10,829 bases of DNA from JBKPCD01 sp046727175 (GTDB lineage Bacteria; Acidobacteriota; Vicinamibacteria; Vicinamibacterales; 2-12-FULL-66-21), in contig JBKPCD010000276.1 in the NCBI GenBank assembly GCA_046727175.1, forward strand, positions 1 through 10,829. Direction: 5' to 3'. Under the pieces are notes generated by a model. It saw only the letters and a list, made by a program, of their open reading frames with translations. It had not been told where the DNA came from and did no database searches. Both the position numbers and the translations under genes were made by a program. Positions 1 to 7,704 of this stretch are shown here, piece by piece (position 1 is the first letter of the stretch; the number at the start of each line of letters is the position of its first letter).

Positions 1-1438
1 GCTGCGCAGCCGCCATCCGTTCCGCGGCCGCGTGTTCGTCGGCCTGCTGGCGCGCTGTGTTCGCCTCCGCGAGTTGCTGTTCGAGCGCGTCACGGGTCGC
101 CGTGGTTGCCGAAAGCGCCGTGGTGAGCTCTGTTTCGCGTCGCGTGAATCGCTCGGCGGCAGCTGCGGCATCCGACGCGCGGTCGTGTCGGGCCTGTTCG
201 AGGGCTGCCTCGGCGACGCTCAACTGCTGTTCAAGTGTGTGGCGGAGCGCGCCGGCCTCCGCCAGCGCGACGTCGTACTGTGCTTGACGCTCTGCGACCT
301 GTGTAACCGCTGTCGTCAGCTCCGACGCATGCTGTCGCTCGGCATCGCGGCTGGCCGCCTCAGCGTCGCTCAATCGCTGTTGGAGCGCGTGGCGAGCCGC
401 GTCGGCCTGGGCCAACTCGACATCGTACTTTGCCAGACGCTCTGCAAAGTGTGCGGCCGTCGCCGTCAGCTCCGACGCATGCCGCTGCTGTGCGATCACG
501 CGCGCTGCTTCCGCATCCGCCAACCTGGCTTCGAGTGTCTGACGTGTGGCGGTCTCTTGAGCGAGCCGCGCGTCGAGTTCGGCGTTGCGTTCTGTGGCTC
601 GGTCGTCAGGGTCCAGCCGTTCGACCGCGCGCTGGTTGGCTTGCTCGACACCGGTTTCAGCGCTGGCCAGTCGGAGTTCGAGCGTGTCTCGCGTCGCGAT
701 GGCTTGCGAAAGCGTCGTACTGAGCTCCGCTTCGCGCCGCGCGGACCGCTCTGCGGCGGTAGCGGCCTCCGACGCTTGGTCCTCCAGGGCCCGTTCGAGC
801 GCCGCCTCCGCGGTCGTCAATTTGGCTTCGAGCGCCTGCCGCGTGGTGGCTTCTTCACTGAGTCGTACCTCGAGTGCCGCCTGACGCTCTGCGGCCTGCT
901 TCGCGGCGGCGAGCCGTTCGTCGGCGGCGCGTTGGTCGGCCTGTTGAAGAGCGGTTTCGGCGTTGGCCAGCCTGAGTTGAAGCCTATCTCGCGTCGCGAT
1001 GGCTTGCGAAAGCGTTGCACCGAGCTCCGCTTCCCGCCGCGTCAATCGCTCGTTTGCTTTGGCCGCTGACGCTCTGTCCCGACACGCTTGCTCGAGTGCC
1101 GCCTCGGCTTCGCTCAACCGACCCATGAGAGTGTCGCGCACGCGGATAGCCTCCGCGAGGTTGGCACTGAACTCGGCACGGTGCTGTGCAAGGTTGTCGG
1201 ATGAGGCGGCCACCTCCGACGCACACGACTGTTGGCTCTGCTGAAGCGCCGCTTCGACTTGCGCCAGTCTTTTTTCGAGCACCGCGCGGTCCGCGGCGGC
1301 TTGTCTCAACTCCCCATCGTGCTGTGCTTGACGCTCGGAGAGTTGCGCGGCATGGCTTGTCATCTCCACCGCCAGCCGCTGCTCCGCTTTCTGATGCGCC
1401 GATTCCGCCGTCGTCACTCTCGCTTCGAGCGCCTCCCG
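1..1438 (-). repeat. Tandem ~150-nt coding repeats of the coiled coil (nine full units plus a partial tenth)
   Basis: Each unit encodes 49-50 residues and opens with a motif like R-x-x-L-E-x-R-L-x-x-A-E-x-A. On the minus strand, units start at about 1438, 1288, 1138, 991, 841, 691, 544, 394, 244 and 94. Two units have 49 residues and the rest 50, always in frame. Some DNA is still nearly identical between units: 687-715 equals 987-1015 (29 nt, exactly 300 apart) and 314-331 equals 464-481 (18 nt, exactly 150 apart). This points to growth by duplication of 150-nt units and perhaps recent exchange. The composition suits a long rod-like coiled coil or signalling helix. Confidence 0.8.
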
Positions 1439-1828
1439 GCCTGCGCGTTCCTGTTCGATCGCTGCCCGAAAACCGGCCTCCCTTTCGCGAAGGCGATCCG
1501 CTTCTGTCTTGAAGTTCCGTTCGGCTTCGGCTGCGCTTGCCAGCGCGTCGCGAAGCTGACCCTCCAGTCGCTCTCTGCTGGCGGCCTCGGCTACACGCCG
1601 CTCACCCTGTTCCTGCAGCAATGCCGATTGTGCACGCACGCGATCGAGCTTGAAACCCAGGGCACGCAGCGAATCCCTGCCCTTGACGACGTAGTCGGAG
1701 GCACCGAGCTTGAGCGCGCTGACCGCTGCCTTCTCGTCCCACTCGACAATCAGGATGACAGGTAGGTGCAGCCCACGATTTGCAATGTCGTTGAGAATCG
1801 CGCGCGCATCCACACCAGGGTGGTCGTG

Positions 1829-1831
1829 CTA
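1829..1831 (-). other. Single in-frame TAG at the phosphoacceptor position of the second receiver
   Basis: The stop lies between PFDILLV and HDHPGVDARAIL. Aligning on the conserved Pro-Gly of receivers (D-x-x-x-P-G-x-D), the TAG occupies the column of the phosphoacceptor Asp. A one-base change from GAG (Glu) would create it. From GAC or GAT two changes are needed. The frame is open for 188 codons before and more than 600 codons after. Confidence 0.8.
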
Positions 1832-2395
1832 GACGAGCAGGATGTCGAAGGGGCGGGGGGCCCCGTCGACGCAGAATTCTGGTGGAATCGATTGAAATGC
1901 GCCCTTCTCCGGTGGAACAGCCTCGGTGATCTCGATCGACCACCGGGGATTGTGGACCCACTTTCGTGCGAGCGCGGCATCGCCGAGATACAAGAGCCGC
2001 AGCGGCTGTTTCGTGGGAGGAGCAGTGCGCTGGGAACGCTGCAGCGCGCTCACGATGTTACTCAGGTTGGCGATGAGCGATTCGTTATCTAGAACGTAGT
2101 CGTCTGCCCCGGCCCTCAGTGCCGCGGTCGGAGCTCCAACTTGCTCCGGCGCGACGACGATTACCGGCGCCGTTACCCCCCGATTGCGAACGTCATGCAC
2201 GAACGACGCGCAATTTTGGTTCTCGACCTCGGCTTCAATGACCAACGCCGCGAGATCCGGGTTCTCCTTAATCCAGCGCAGCGCGGCGGACAGGTGTCCA
2301 ACCCACGCCAATCTGATATCAGGTGCGATATCGCGAATCGCTTTGGCGGCGGGCTGGGTGGTGCGGCGTTCGTTTGCTACATAGAGGATTTTCAT

Positions 2396-2735
2396 GCGCC
2401 CGACGTGGCAGCGAGAGATGTCGCTGGTCGGTTATCCGTGCCAAGGCCGGCCGGTGCAAATCGCGGGCCCACAGTATGCACGGATCGCTCCTGGGGAATC
2501 GATCGATCGGCCGACCTGCGCAAAATCTAGAGCGCGCACAGGTTCGTCAGCACGTGGTCGGCTGCGAGCTGTCAGCTGGGCGAACGAAACGACTGCTGGT
2601 GTGGCTCGAAGGAGGCCGGCGGGGTCCTAACGACTCTATCAGGTCGCGAACAACTCTGTGAGTCGAGGAACAGGTCTGTAATGCACATTGCTTCGGGAAG
2701 CCGTTCGCAAGGACGACCTGGCGGTGCAAAGTGGA
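2396..2735. other. Gene-free stretch of about 340 bases
   Basis: It lies between the start of the receiver/coiled-coil gene and the terminator of the DUF4136 gene. No reading frame here gives a protein I recognise, no RNA gene is apparent, and the short possible frames have no plausible composition or start signals. It should hold the promoter of the minus-strand receiver gene, but I cannot point to convincing -35 and -10 boxes. A short palindromic run (ATCGATCGATCGG) at about 2498-2510 is the only local structure noticed. Confidence 0.5.
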
Positions 2736-2768
2736 AGAAAGGCCGGCAGATAAGTACCCGCCGGCCTT
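2733..2768 (-). terminator. Intrinsic terminator of the DUF4136 gene
   Basis: A perfect 9-bp inverted repeat (AAGGCCGGC at 2739-2747, GCCGGCCTT at 2760-2768) encloses a 12-nt loop. Read on the minus strand, the stem is followed by TTTCTTCC. It lies directly behind the stop codon of the DUF4136 gene, as expected for a rho-independent terminator. Confidence 0.75.
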
Positions 2769-2774
2769 CACGTG

Positions 2775-3359
2775 TTACCGCTCAATTTCCTTGACCGGGA
2801 ATTTCTTGAACGCCTTGTCGACTGACTTCGTGACCTGCTTGTCCGGGTCCTTACCGATCTCGTCCGTGACTTTCGCGCGATAAACCAGCGCATCGGTCTG
2901 GCGGTCGATGACATCAACGGTCAGAGCGCCTTCGACGTAGCGCCGGGTCCAAACGTCGCCGTAGAACGGCGCGCCCCAGTATCCGAATCCATACGGACGG
3001 CCCCAGTATGCCCAGCGTCTGTGCCAGTAGCCAGCGTAAGTCGGCCACCCGCTGCTGAGAACTGAGACTCGGTCGCTGTCGCGTTCCGAGATGCGAACAA
3101 CCAGGTTGGCTCCGTCGCCGCTTGGTTCGAGCCCGCGCGCCAGAAGCTCGGTCGTGACGGCGTCGCGAAGGCGGTTCTGGACGAGCGTATTCTGCTCATC
3201 GATGGAACCGTCGGGCTGTACCAAGGGTCCGACCTCGACGCTAAACGTCTTGTACTTGCTGAAGTCCCTGTGGCGATCGTAGTCGACGCGAATATCCGTC
3301 GCCATGGCAACGGCAGGGAGTGCCAGAAGCCAGGAAGTCAGTGCAATCCTACCCAACAT
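2775..3359 (-). CDS. DUF4136-domain exported protein
   Basis: This 194-residue protein has an N-terminal Sec signal (hydrophobic LTSWLLALPAVAMA, probable cleavage after residue 20). The mature part starts with DIRVDYDRHRDFSKYKTFSV, the typical opening of DUF4136 (V-D-Y-D ... F-x-x-Y-x-T-F). Later come NRLRDAVTTELLARGLEP, a Trp/Tyr/Gly-rich stretch (residues ~104-137) and LTVDVIDRQTDALVYRAKV, which fits the domain's end. Members are periplasmic or outer-membrane-associated proteins of unknown function. Many are lipoproteins, but this one has no lipobox Cys, so it is probably soluble. The ATG at 3359 is supported by GGAGG six bases upstream. It is monocistronic with its own terminator. The gene looks intact. 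Confidence 0.88.
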   Translation of the reverse strand: MLGRIALTSWLLALPAVAMATDIRVDYDRHRDFSKYKTFSVEVGPLVQPDGSIDEQNTLVQNRLRDAVTTELLARGLEPSGDGANLVVRISERDSDRVSVLSSGWPTYAGYWHRRWAYWGRPYGFGYWGAPFYGDVWTRRYVEGALTVDVIDRQTDALVYRAKVTDEIGKDPDKQVTKSVDKAFKKFPVKEIER

Positions 3360-3365
3360 GACGAA

Positions 3366-3370
3366 CCTCC
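3366..3370 (-). promoter_or_regulatory. Ribosome binding site of the DUF4136 gene
   Basis: GGAGG on the minus strand, with a six-base spacer to the ATG at 3359. It fixes the start in front of the signal peptide. Confidence 0.7.
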
Positions 3371-3441
3371 AAGAGGCATCGGGACAGGCGCCTTAGCCTC
3401 CCTAACTATTAGGACGCGGGGACGCGGGCAGACGATCGTGC

Positions 3442-4158
3442 CCTGACGGACGGGTCACCATCCTCGACTTCGGCATCGCCACGCGCGCCAGAGCGGAGGA
3501 ACCGGTCGAGCCGACCGCGGCGATCGCCACACGCACCGCCGAGGAGACGCCCTCGTTCGCCGGCACGCTGCCCTACATGGCTCCCGAGGTGCTGCGAGAG
3601 GCCGCCGACGCGCGCAGCGACATCTGGTCGCTTGGCGTCGTGCTGTTCGAAATGGCCGCCGGCCGGCGTCCGTTCGACGGCTCGCAGCACGGCGAGCTCA
3701 TTTCGTCGATTTTGCTGACGCCGACGCCGGAGCTTCCGCCGAACGTGGGCGCGCGCGCGAGGCGATCACACGGGCGCTGGCGCTCGATCCGAACATCGCC
3801 GAGACCTACGCGACGTTGGCGAACATCAACACTGTGTACGACTGGGACTGGGCCGCCGCCGAGCGCACTCGGCGGCAAACTGACGGCTACGGCGTCGCGT
3901 ACGCGTTGTCCGGACGTCGGCGCGAGGCGGAAGCCGTGCTCGCCGAGGGCGCGTACGGCCGATCAGGTCGCGGTTTCCCTCACCATGGTCGAGACCGCGC
4001 TCGGGCATCACGACCAGGCGATCGCTTGGCTCGAGCGCGCCTACGAGCAGCGGTCGGCGACGCTGTTCCTGGTGAATGCCGAGCTGAAATTCGACGCCCT
4101 GCGGCGGCATCCGCGCTTCCAGGACCTCCTGAAGCGCATGCGCTTTCCGCCTTCCTGA
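3442..4158 (+). pseudogene. Relic of a Ser/Thr protein kinase-TPR protein
   Basis: Homology starts abruptly at PDGRVTILDFGIA, the DFG magnesium loop of a Hanks-type kinase. It continues with GTLPYMAPEV (APE motif, 3577) and DIWSLGVVLFEM (helix F, ~3619), then GRRPFDG. The ATP-binding N-lobe and the HRD catalytic loop are absent. Near 3757 the frame changes and TPR-like sequence begins (EAITRALALDPNIAETYATL, then YDWDWAAAER). Near 3960 the original frame returns with the usual C-terminus of this family (ALGHHDQAIAWLERAYEQR ... HPRFQDLLKRM), stopping at 4158. In intact relatives, a membrane segment and several hundred residues separate kinase and final TPRs, so large internal deletions are inferred. 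The two changes cancel, leaving 3577-4158 formally open. It cannot be an active kinase. Confidence 0.8.
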
Positions 4159-4181
4159 CCGTCACGCACTACGATAGGACC

Positions 4182-4271
4182 ATGTTCGGCCTCGGGCGGC
4201 AGGAGCCGCGGCACTACCGGGAAATGCTGCGCGTCGCCCGGGAGAACCGGTCGGAGTTCCCGTTCGTCTGG
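4182..4271 (+). pseudogene. N-terminal scrap of a YdeP/FdhF-like molybdopterin oxidoreductase
   Basis: From the ATG at 4182 the frame reads MFGLGRQEPRHYREMLRVAR followed by ENRSEFPFVW. This resembles the opening of YdeP/FdhF-type formate-dehydrogenase alpha-like proteins, in which a 'HYREM..VA.ENR..LP.AW' stretch precedes the cysteine motif CDGCALG. Here the likeness ends at the Trp (4271). The frame runs on with unrelated sequence to a stop at 4322, and no CDGCALG follows. So only ~30 codons of a gene of more than 700 remain. The assignment is from memory of the family. Confidence 0.5.
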
Positions 4272-4279
4272 GCGTCAGC

Positions 4280-4774
4280 GTGGAAAGCACCGGCCGGTCG
4301 TCCTTCGCGCCCGGTTTCCTGAACGTCGATGGCGCTTCCGCGGTGGCGCACGCCGACTGGTTTAATTGCTGCAGATCCGCGACCAGCCTCTGCCACGATT
4401 CGCTTGGGCGGCCTGTCTCCAGGGGTGAGTTGGGATTCTCGTCGGGCCGCGCCGTACGGAGATACACATGCGCTGCCGCGGTTTCGGTCAGCGACGTTCG
4501 CAGTTCGTGCGCCAAACGCTCAATTCGCTTCAGCCCTCGTCGGTTCGCTTGTGACAGACCAGTTGCAAGGAACAGGCTGCGACGACGATCGCATTCCTCG
4601 AGAGTGTGGTCGCCCTGCATTACACAGGAGGCAGTCTTTGATCCTTGTGTCTGCGGCTTTCCACTCCAAAAGCATTTGGTAGCGGCACTCGAGTGCGCAG
4701 GCGCTGATCGCGTCAGCATTTGGATTGAACCTTCGGTTCGACAGTAGAAGTAGGGGGCTCCTGTCGGGCCGCAT
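4280..4774 (-). other. Possible decayed small hypothetical gene (two minus-strand frames)
   Basis: No family is recognised. Two overlapping minus-strand frames have protein-like patches: first ALECRYQMLLEWKAADTRI (frame from ATG 4774), then LEECDRRRSLFLATGLSQAN and RIERLAHELRTSLTE in the frame that starts at 4719. Their order on the strand would suit a single helical protein with a frameshift near 4610-4640. The tail of the second frame runs antisense through the oxidoreductase scrap and looks random. It may equally be non-coding. Confidence 0.3.
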
Positions 4775-4955
4775 CGGTGAGTTCCGTTCCAGGCATCAGG
4801 CTGCCTCTTGGTGCAGCGCTTTCAGCTCCTGGAGGTTTGGCGGCCGCGCGCGCCAGGAGACGCGCGGTTCGGTGATCAACCTAGAGAGCACGTCGTCACG
4901 CAGGCGACTGAAGTTGGGCTCGAACGATGAGTGTGTAGCCTTGACCACCGCCCGC
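4775..4955 (-). other. Short spacer with a possible C-terminal protein fragment
   Basis: Downstream of the DUF3574 gene, the minus strand has an open stretch ending at a stop at 4796-4798, with SRLRDDVLSRLITEPRVSW and LQELKALHQEAA. Composition and helix-like spacing are plausible for the tail of a real protein, but no start codon or ribosome site belongs to it and its upstream part overlaps DUF3574 in another frame. No family was recognised. Confidence 0.2.
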
Positions 4956-5399
4956 TTACGAGGCTCCGCACACTCGCGAGCTCTCCCAGAGGACGGACTG
5001 CTGCTCGAACACGCGGCGATAATTCCCGATGACCTCTTGCACGGACTGGCGCGCCTGCGTGCTGTCGGGATGAACCAGTAGCAGCACCTTCGTTCGTTCG
5101 TGGTCGATGGCGCCTCCCGGCGTGCGCCACTGGCCGTCAGCCTCCCAGACGGTGAGGCCGTCCGGAAACCGTTTCGTGACCTCATCGCGGAGGAAGATTT
5201 GCCACTCGAGCTCGCTCACCGCGCCTTTCGGACGCGCGAGGCCGAAGTACAGAGTGGTCCGTATCTGGGGCGTGGACGTCACGCCGCAGTCCATGGCCAC
5301 CGTAAAACCCTGCGCATCAAGTCGAGGGGACCAGATCGTACCGGCCGCGACGCCGGCCGCGAAGATCAGGACGCCAATTGCTGCCGTCAATGAACGCAT
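4956..5399 (-). CDS. DUF3574-domain membrane-anchored or secreted protein
   Basis: This 147-residue protein starts MRSLTAAIGVLIFAAGVAAG, a signal peptide or signal anchor. The body carries the DUF3574 pattern: RTTLYFGLARPKG, VSELEWQIFLRDEVTKRFPDG, LTVWEADGQWR, KVLLLVHPD and NYRRVFEQQSVL. The family is of unknown function and is usually a small exported protein. The ATG at 5399 is chosen over an in-frame upstream start at 5447 because GGAGG (5405-5409) lies five bases before it and the upstream 16 residues are not signal-like. It stands alone between a degraded region and the GT9 pseudogene, and appears intact. Confidence 0.85.
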   Translation of the reverse strand: MRSLTAAIGVLIFAAGVAAGTIWSPRLDAQGFTVAMDCGVTSTPQIRTTLYFGLARPKGAVSELEWQIFLRDEVTKRFPDGLTVWEADGQWRTPGGAIDHERTKVLLLVHPDSTQARQSVQEVIGNYRRVFEQQSVLWESSRVCGAS

Positions 5400-5404
5400 T
5401 ACAT

Positions 5405-5409
5405 CCTCC
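5405..5409 (-). promoter_or_regulatory. Ribosome binding site deciding the DUF3574 start
   Basis: GGAGG on the minus strand with a five-base spacer to ATG 5399. It decides for the 147-residue form. Confidence 0.7.
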
Positions 5410-5551
5410 GGGCACATCCTACCTGCCTGCTGCACGAACCTCAACAACGCCGCAGCGTACTCGTCGGATCCCGATCGGCGGCCACACGGGCGCGAGCACC
5501 GACCTTGAGGCTACGCCGCTCGCATCGGAATCCGGCGCTCCTCGGTGGAAA

Positions 5552-6314
5552 CTAGTCAATTAAGAGTTGCGATGGCGCATCGCACTGCGAATTCTGGAGC
5601 GACTCCGCCCGAAGGTCTGCGCGACGCGCTTGAGAAGGGCCGCTGATTGCTTCGGAGGTCGGCCGTTTCGCCGGCGGCACCTGGTCCCCCGGCGTGTCGA
5701 GAGCGTGGACGAGATCGAGGAAGGTGTGCGCGGCACGGATGTGCGCGTTGTGCAGCACATTGTGTGTCAGCAGATCGCCGGCGTACAGCCCTTCCTGGTT
5801 GAACCGGTGGAAACCGACGCGTCGGCAAGCGTCAGACAGGCAGCTCAGCATGCTGCTGTACCTGACGAAGGCTTCCATGTTGATGACGGTGTCGATGCGG
5901 CGACGGCGGGCACGCCACAGAAACAGCAGCGTGTCCCGCGAGTGACAGGCCGGAATGTGCGTCAAGGGTGATGATGTTGTCGGATGGGATGATCCCGAGG
6001 ACCTCCACGCTCGACCGGATCTGCGTGAAGCAGAGAAAGTGCAGCGCGGCGTCCGGATGAAGCTCGCGCGCTTTCCTGAGGGAGGGACAGGCCACGACCA
6101 TCGTCCCCATCTCGGCGAGCTGAATGAATAGGATGTTCCGCGGCCTGCCGACCGGAAAAGTGGCCAGTCCGATGAGGCGCTGGACGCGGTAGACGATGGT
6201 GAGGAGAAAAGCGAGCGGGATCCCGACCCAGTAGTCGATCGCCCGCATCAGGTCCGCATTCAAGGCAGTCTCGTTTCGAAGGGCACGGTTGTCGCCTCGT
6301 CCGCGCTCGTTCAC
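5552..6314 (-). pseudogene. Glycosyltransferase family 9 (heptosyltransferase-like), frameshifted and C-terminally truncated
   Basis: The first frame (GTG 6314, or more likely ATG 6248 before RAIDYWVGIPLAF) gives a membrane-near helix, then RPRNILFIQLAEMGTMVVACP and LHFLCFTQIRSSVEVLGI, the N-terminal Rossmann half of GT9 enzymes (ADP-heptose:LPS transferase fold). Near 5945-5955 the homology moves to another minus frame: SRDTLLFLWRARRRRIDTVI, RRVGFHRFNQEGLYAGDLL, THTFLDLVHAL-like sequence, then KRP. The shift equals one inserted or two deleted bases. After about 5650 the likeness fades, and the frame ends at 5552. The C-terminal nucleotide-sugar-binding half is missing. It starts 28 nt after the GT87-like gene and was probably its operon partner in surface glycan synthesis. 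Confidence 0.8.
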
Positions 6315-6342
6315 CGCGCATTCCGCATGATCGACACCGCGA

Positions 6343-7548
6343 CTATGCCGCCATTGAATCTGGCCCGGGCTCCGACAGCAGCAGCCTGACGGTGCGCAGC
6401 GGATGCCGCGCGTCGTCGCGAACCGTTGCCCAGCCGATTCTCCGCAGATAATGCGCTAGGAATGCGAAGAGCAGGACGGTCGTGATGTAAAGCACCGACC
6501 CGAGCCGGAACACATCAGAGGCGGCGTAGAGCGCGAGGCCGATGGATGCCGCGATGTTGCGCGGGCCCCGCTTGTCCGGCACCAGGAGCACGATCAGCAG
6601 GTGGCGGGCGACCCGCATCTTGATGCCGACGAACATCGCGAACGGAACGAGCGACCACCCGATCCGATCCTCCATGTCGAACCCGAGTCGCATCTCGACG
6701 TACCACAGCACAATCGTGAAGGGCGCGACCAGTGCGACCGCCGCGACCGTGTCGTAGATGTTGCCTTTGACCTGGTCGTGGAAGGTGAAGATGTTCAGGT
6801 AGTTGTCCCAGATGAAATAAGGGAGCACGAGACCGGCGAACAGGATGGCGACACAGATCATCGCCATGCCACGCCGCATGGTCAGGATCTGCCACGCGTA
6901 CGCCGCCGGCGAGAGCTTCATCGTGATGGCGAGCGCCATCAGGATGTGACTGGCTTCGCGCCTCGAGCGAGCGAGGAAGAGCGCGCTCATGACCACGACG
7001 AGCATCGCGAGGTACGAGTCGTCCTGCACGTAGACGAACCGATGTCCGAAGTACGCGAAGTTCAGGTACAGGAGGGGAAAGAGGTACCACCGCGTGTTCA
7101 GGAAATACCAGAGGGACAGCGCGACGAACAGCGCGGCGAGCAGCAGGACCATGCCGTAGAACCCGATTCCCATCGCCGCTCCTATGGCATACAGCCCCGC
7201 CGCCGTGAGCAAGGCCGCCGGCGGATAGGGAGCTGATTCCTCCCTGGTCCACGTCGCCTTCTCGAGCGGCGTCTGTTCAAGGCGCGCCTTGGTGTACATG
7301 TCGAGCGGATCATTCAACACGACCTTGGCGACGTACGTATTGCCGATCGTGTCCCTGCCGTAGGTCTCGTACTGGTGAACGCCGCTGAGCAACGGGAAAC
7401 GGGCGTAATCGACGTAAGCCCGCGGGACGTTCGGAATCGCCACGGCGATCATGTGCAGGACCGTCGCGGCGATCACCGTGTACTGAACGGGTCGGTTCAC
7501 CCTTAACAGGAATCTGTCGACCGCCGCCGCCGCTTCGAGAAAAGTCAC
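6343..7548 (-). CDS. Polytopic membrane glycosyltransferase-like protein (GT87/DUF2029-like)
   Basis: This protein has about 401 residues and eight to ten hydrophobic helices (e.g. YTVIAATVLHMIAVAIPNV, FYGMVLLLAALFVALSLWYF, MAMICVAILFAGLVLPYFIW, YITTVLLFAFLAHYL). YPPAALLTAAGLYAIG resembles the Tyr-Pro-Pro loop-helix start of polyprenyl-phosphate-sugar-dependent mannosyltransferases of GT87. GVHQYETYGRDTIGNTYVAK and YPP lie in a likely extracytoplasmic first half. The GTG start at 7548 is chosen because AGGAGG (7552-7557) precedes it, with a tight three-base spacer. The frame stays open up to an ATG at 7737, but that part overlaps the divergent gene and is not membrane-like. The protein probably moves lipid-linked sugars onto a surface polymer together with the (now broken) GT9 gene 28 nt downstream. 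The exact family assignment is moderate. Confidence 0.7.
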   Translation of the reverse strand: MTFLEAAAAVDRFLLRVNRPVQYTVIAATVLHMIAVAIPNVPRAYVDYARFPLLSGVHQYETYGRDTIGNTYVAKVVLNDPLDMYTKARLEQTPLEKATWTREESAPYPPAALLTAAGLYAIGAAMGIGFYGMVLLLAALFVALSLWYFLNTRWYLFPLLYLNFAYFGHRFVYVQDDSYLAMLVVVMSALFLARSRREASHILMALAITMKLSPAAYAWQILTMRRGMAMICVAILFAGLVLPYFIWDNYLNIFTFHDQVKGNIYDTVAAVALVAPFTIVLWYVEMRLGFDMEDRIGWSLVPFAMFVGIKMRVARHLLIVLLVPDKRGPRNIAASIGLALYAASDVFRLGSVLYITTVLLFAFLAHYLRRIGWATVRDDARHPLRTVRLLLSEPGPDSMAA

Positions 7549-7584
7549 CTGCCTCCTGGGTCCGGCCGAGCCGTCTGGAGCAGC

Positions 7585-7701
7585 AGAGCACACGTCGAAT
7601 CCGGATCGCCTGGCGACAGCTGTACACTTGGCACGAACCGTTCCAGTCGGAAAGTACAGCCTTGTCGCCCGCGTGTTGCAGCGAGGACACAGGTAGAAAA
7701 G
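7585..7701 (-). other. Possible zinc-ribbon remnant upstream of the GT87-like gene
   Basis: In frame with the membrane protein and just upstream of its likely start, the minus strand reads LFYLCPRCNTRATRLYFPTG and then two further Cys (C38 and C50 counted from ATG 7737). CPxC followed by RxxxLYFP and a second Cys pair resembles zinc ribbons found at one end of some mobile-element or DUF proteins. The spacing of the second Cys pair is wrong for a working ribbon. It may be a decayed fragment, or chance. Confidence 0.25.
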
Positions 7702-7704
7702 ATG

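Larger units (their letters stand above)
1..2395 (-). pseudogene. Tandem-receiver signalling protein with long coiled coil, interrupted by one TAG; 3' end outside window
   Basis: Read from ATG at 2395 leftwards. Residues 1-125 form a receiver-like domain (starts MKILYVANERR). Residues ~130-260 form a second one, with LLYLGD, PFDILLV, HPGVDARAIL, PVILIVEWDE and GASDYVVKG. After that the protein is a very long Ala/Glu/Arg/Gln-rich coiled coil up to the window edge. A TAG at 1829-1831 (codon 189) cuts the second receiver just after PFDILLV. I followed the same frame from 1828 to base 1 and found no other stop, and the receiver sequence resumes directly behind the TAG, so this was one gene of more than 795 codons. 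The first receiver has Glu where the phosphoacceptor Asp is expected (LVIEAE) and no conserved Lys (DDYVLDN), so it is probably not phosphorylated. Family knowledge suggests an output domain such as a histidine kinase beyond the left edge, but this cannot be seen. There is no convincing Shine-Dalgarno before 2395. Without readthrough only a 188-residue fragment is made. Confidence 0.75.

Noticed and set aside
32..1069. Long plus-strand open frame (345 codons) opposite the coiled-coil gene
   Set aside because: It is the antisense of the repeat-coding minus frame. Its Leu/Arg/Cys-rich sequence has no domain, and it is open only because the opposite strand lacks TTA, CTA and TCA codons in register.
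1..1438. Regular repeats as a possible CRISPR array or minisatellite
   Set aside because: Repeats are 150 nt, imperfect, in frame and encode heptad-like coiled coil. There are no short identical repeats with unique spacers.
5940..5960. Programmed ribosomal frameshift in the GT9 gene
   Set aside because: There is no slippery heptamer or obvious downstream pseudoknot, and the gene is also truncated at its C-terminus, so mutation or sequencing error is simpler.
6601..7236. Plus-strand open frame of 211 codons
   Set aside because: It is antisense to the membrane glycosyltransferase gene and rich in His/Arg/Glu/Asp, as expected from reading hydrophobic codons backwards. It has no recognisable domain.
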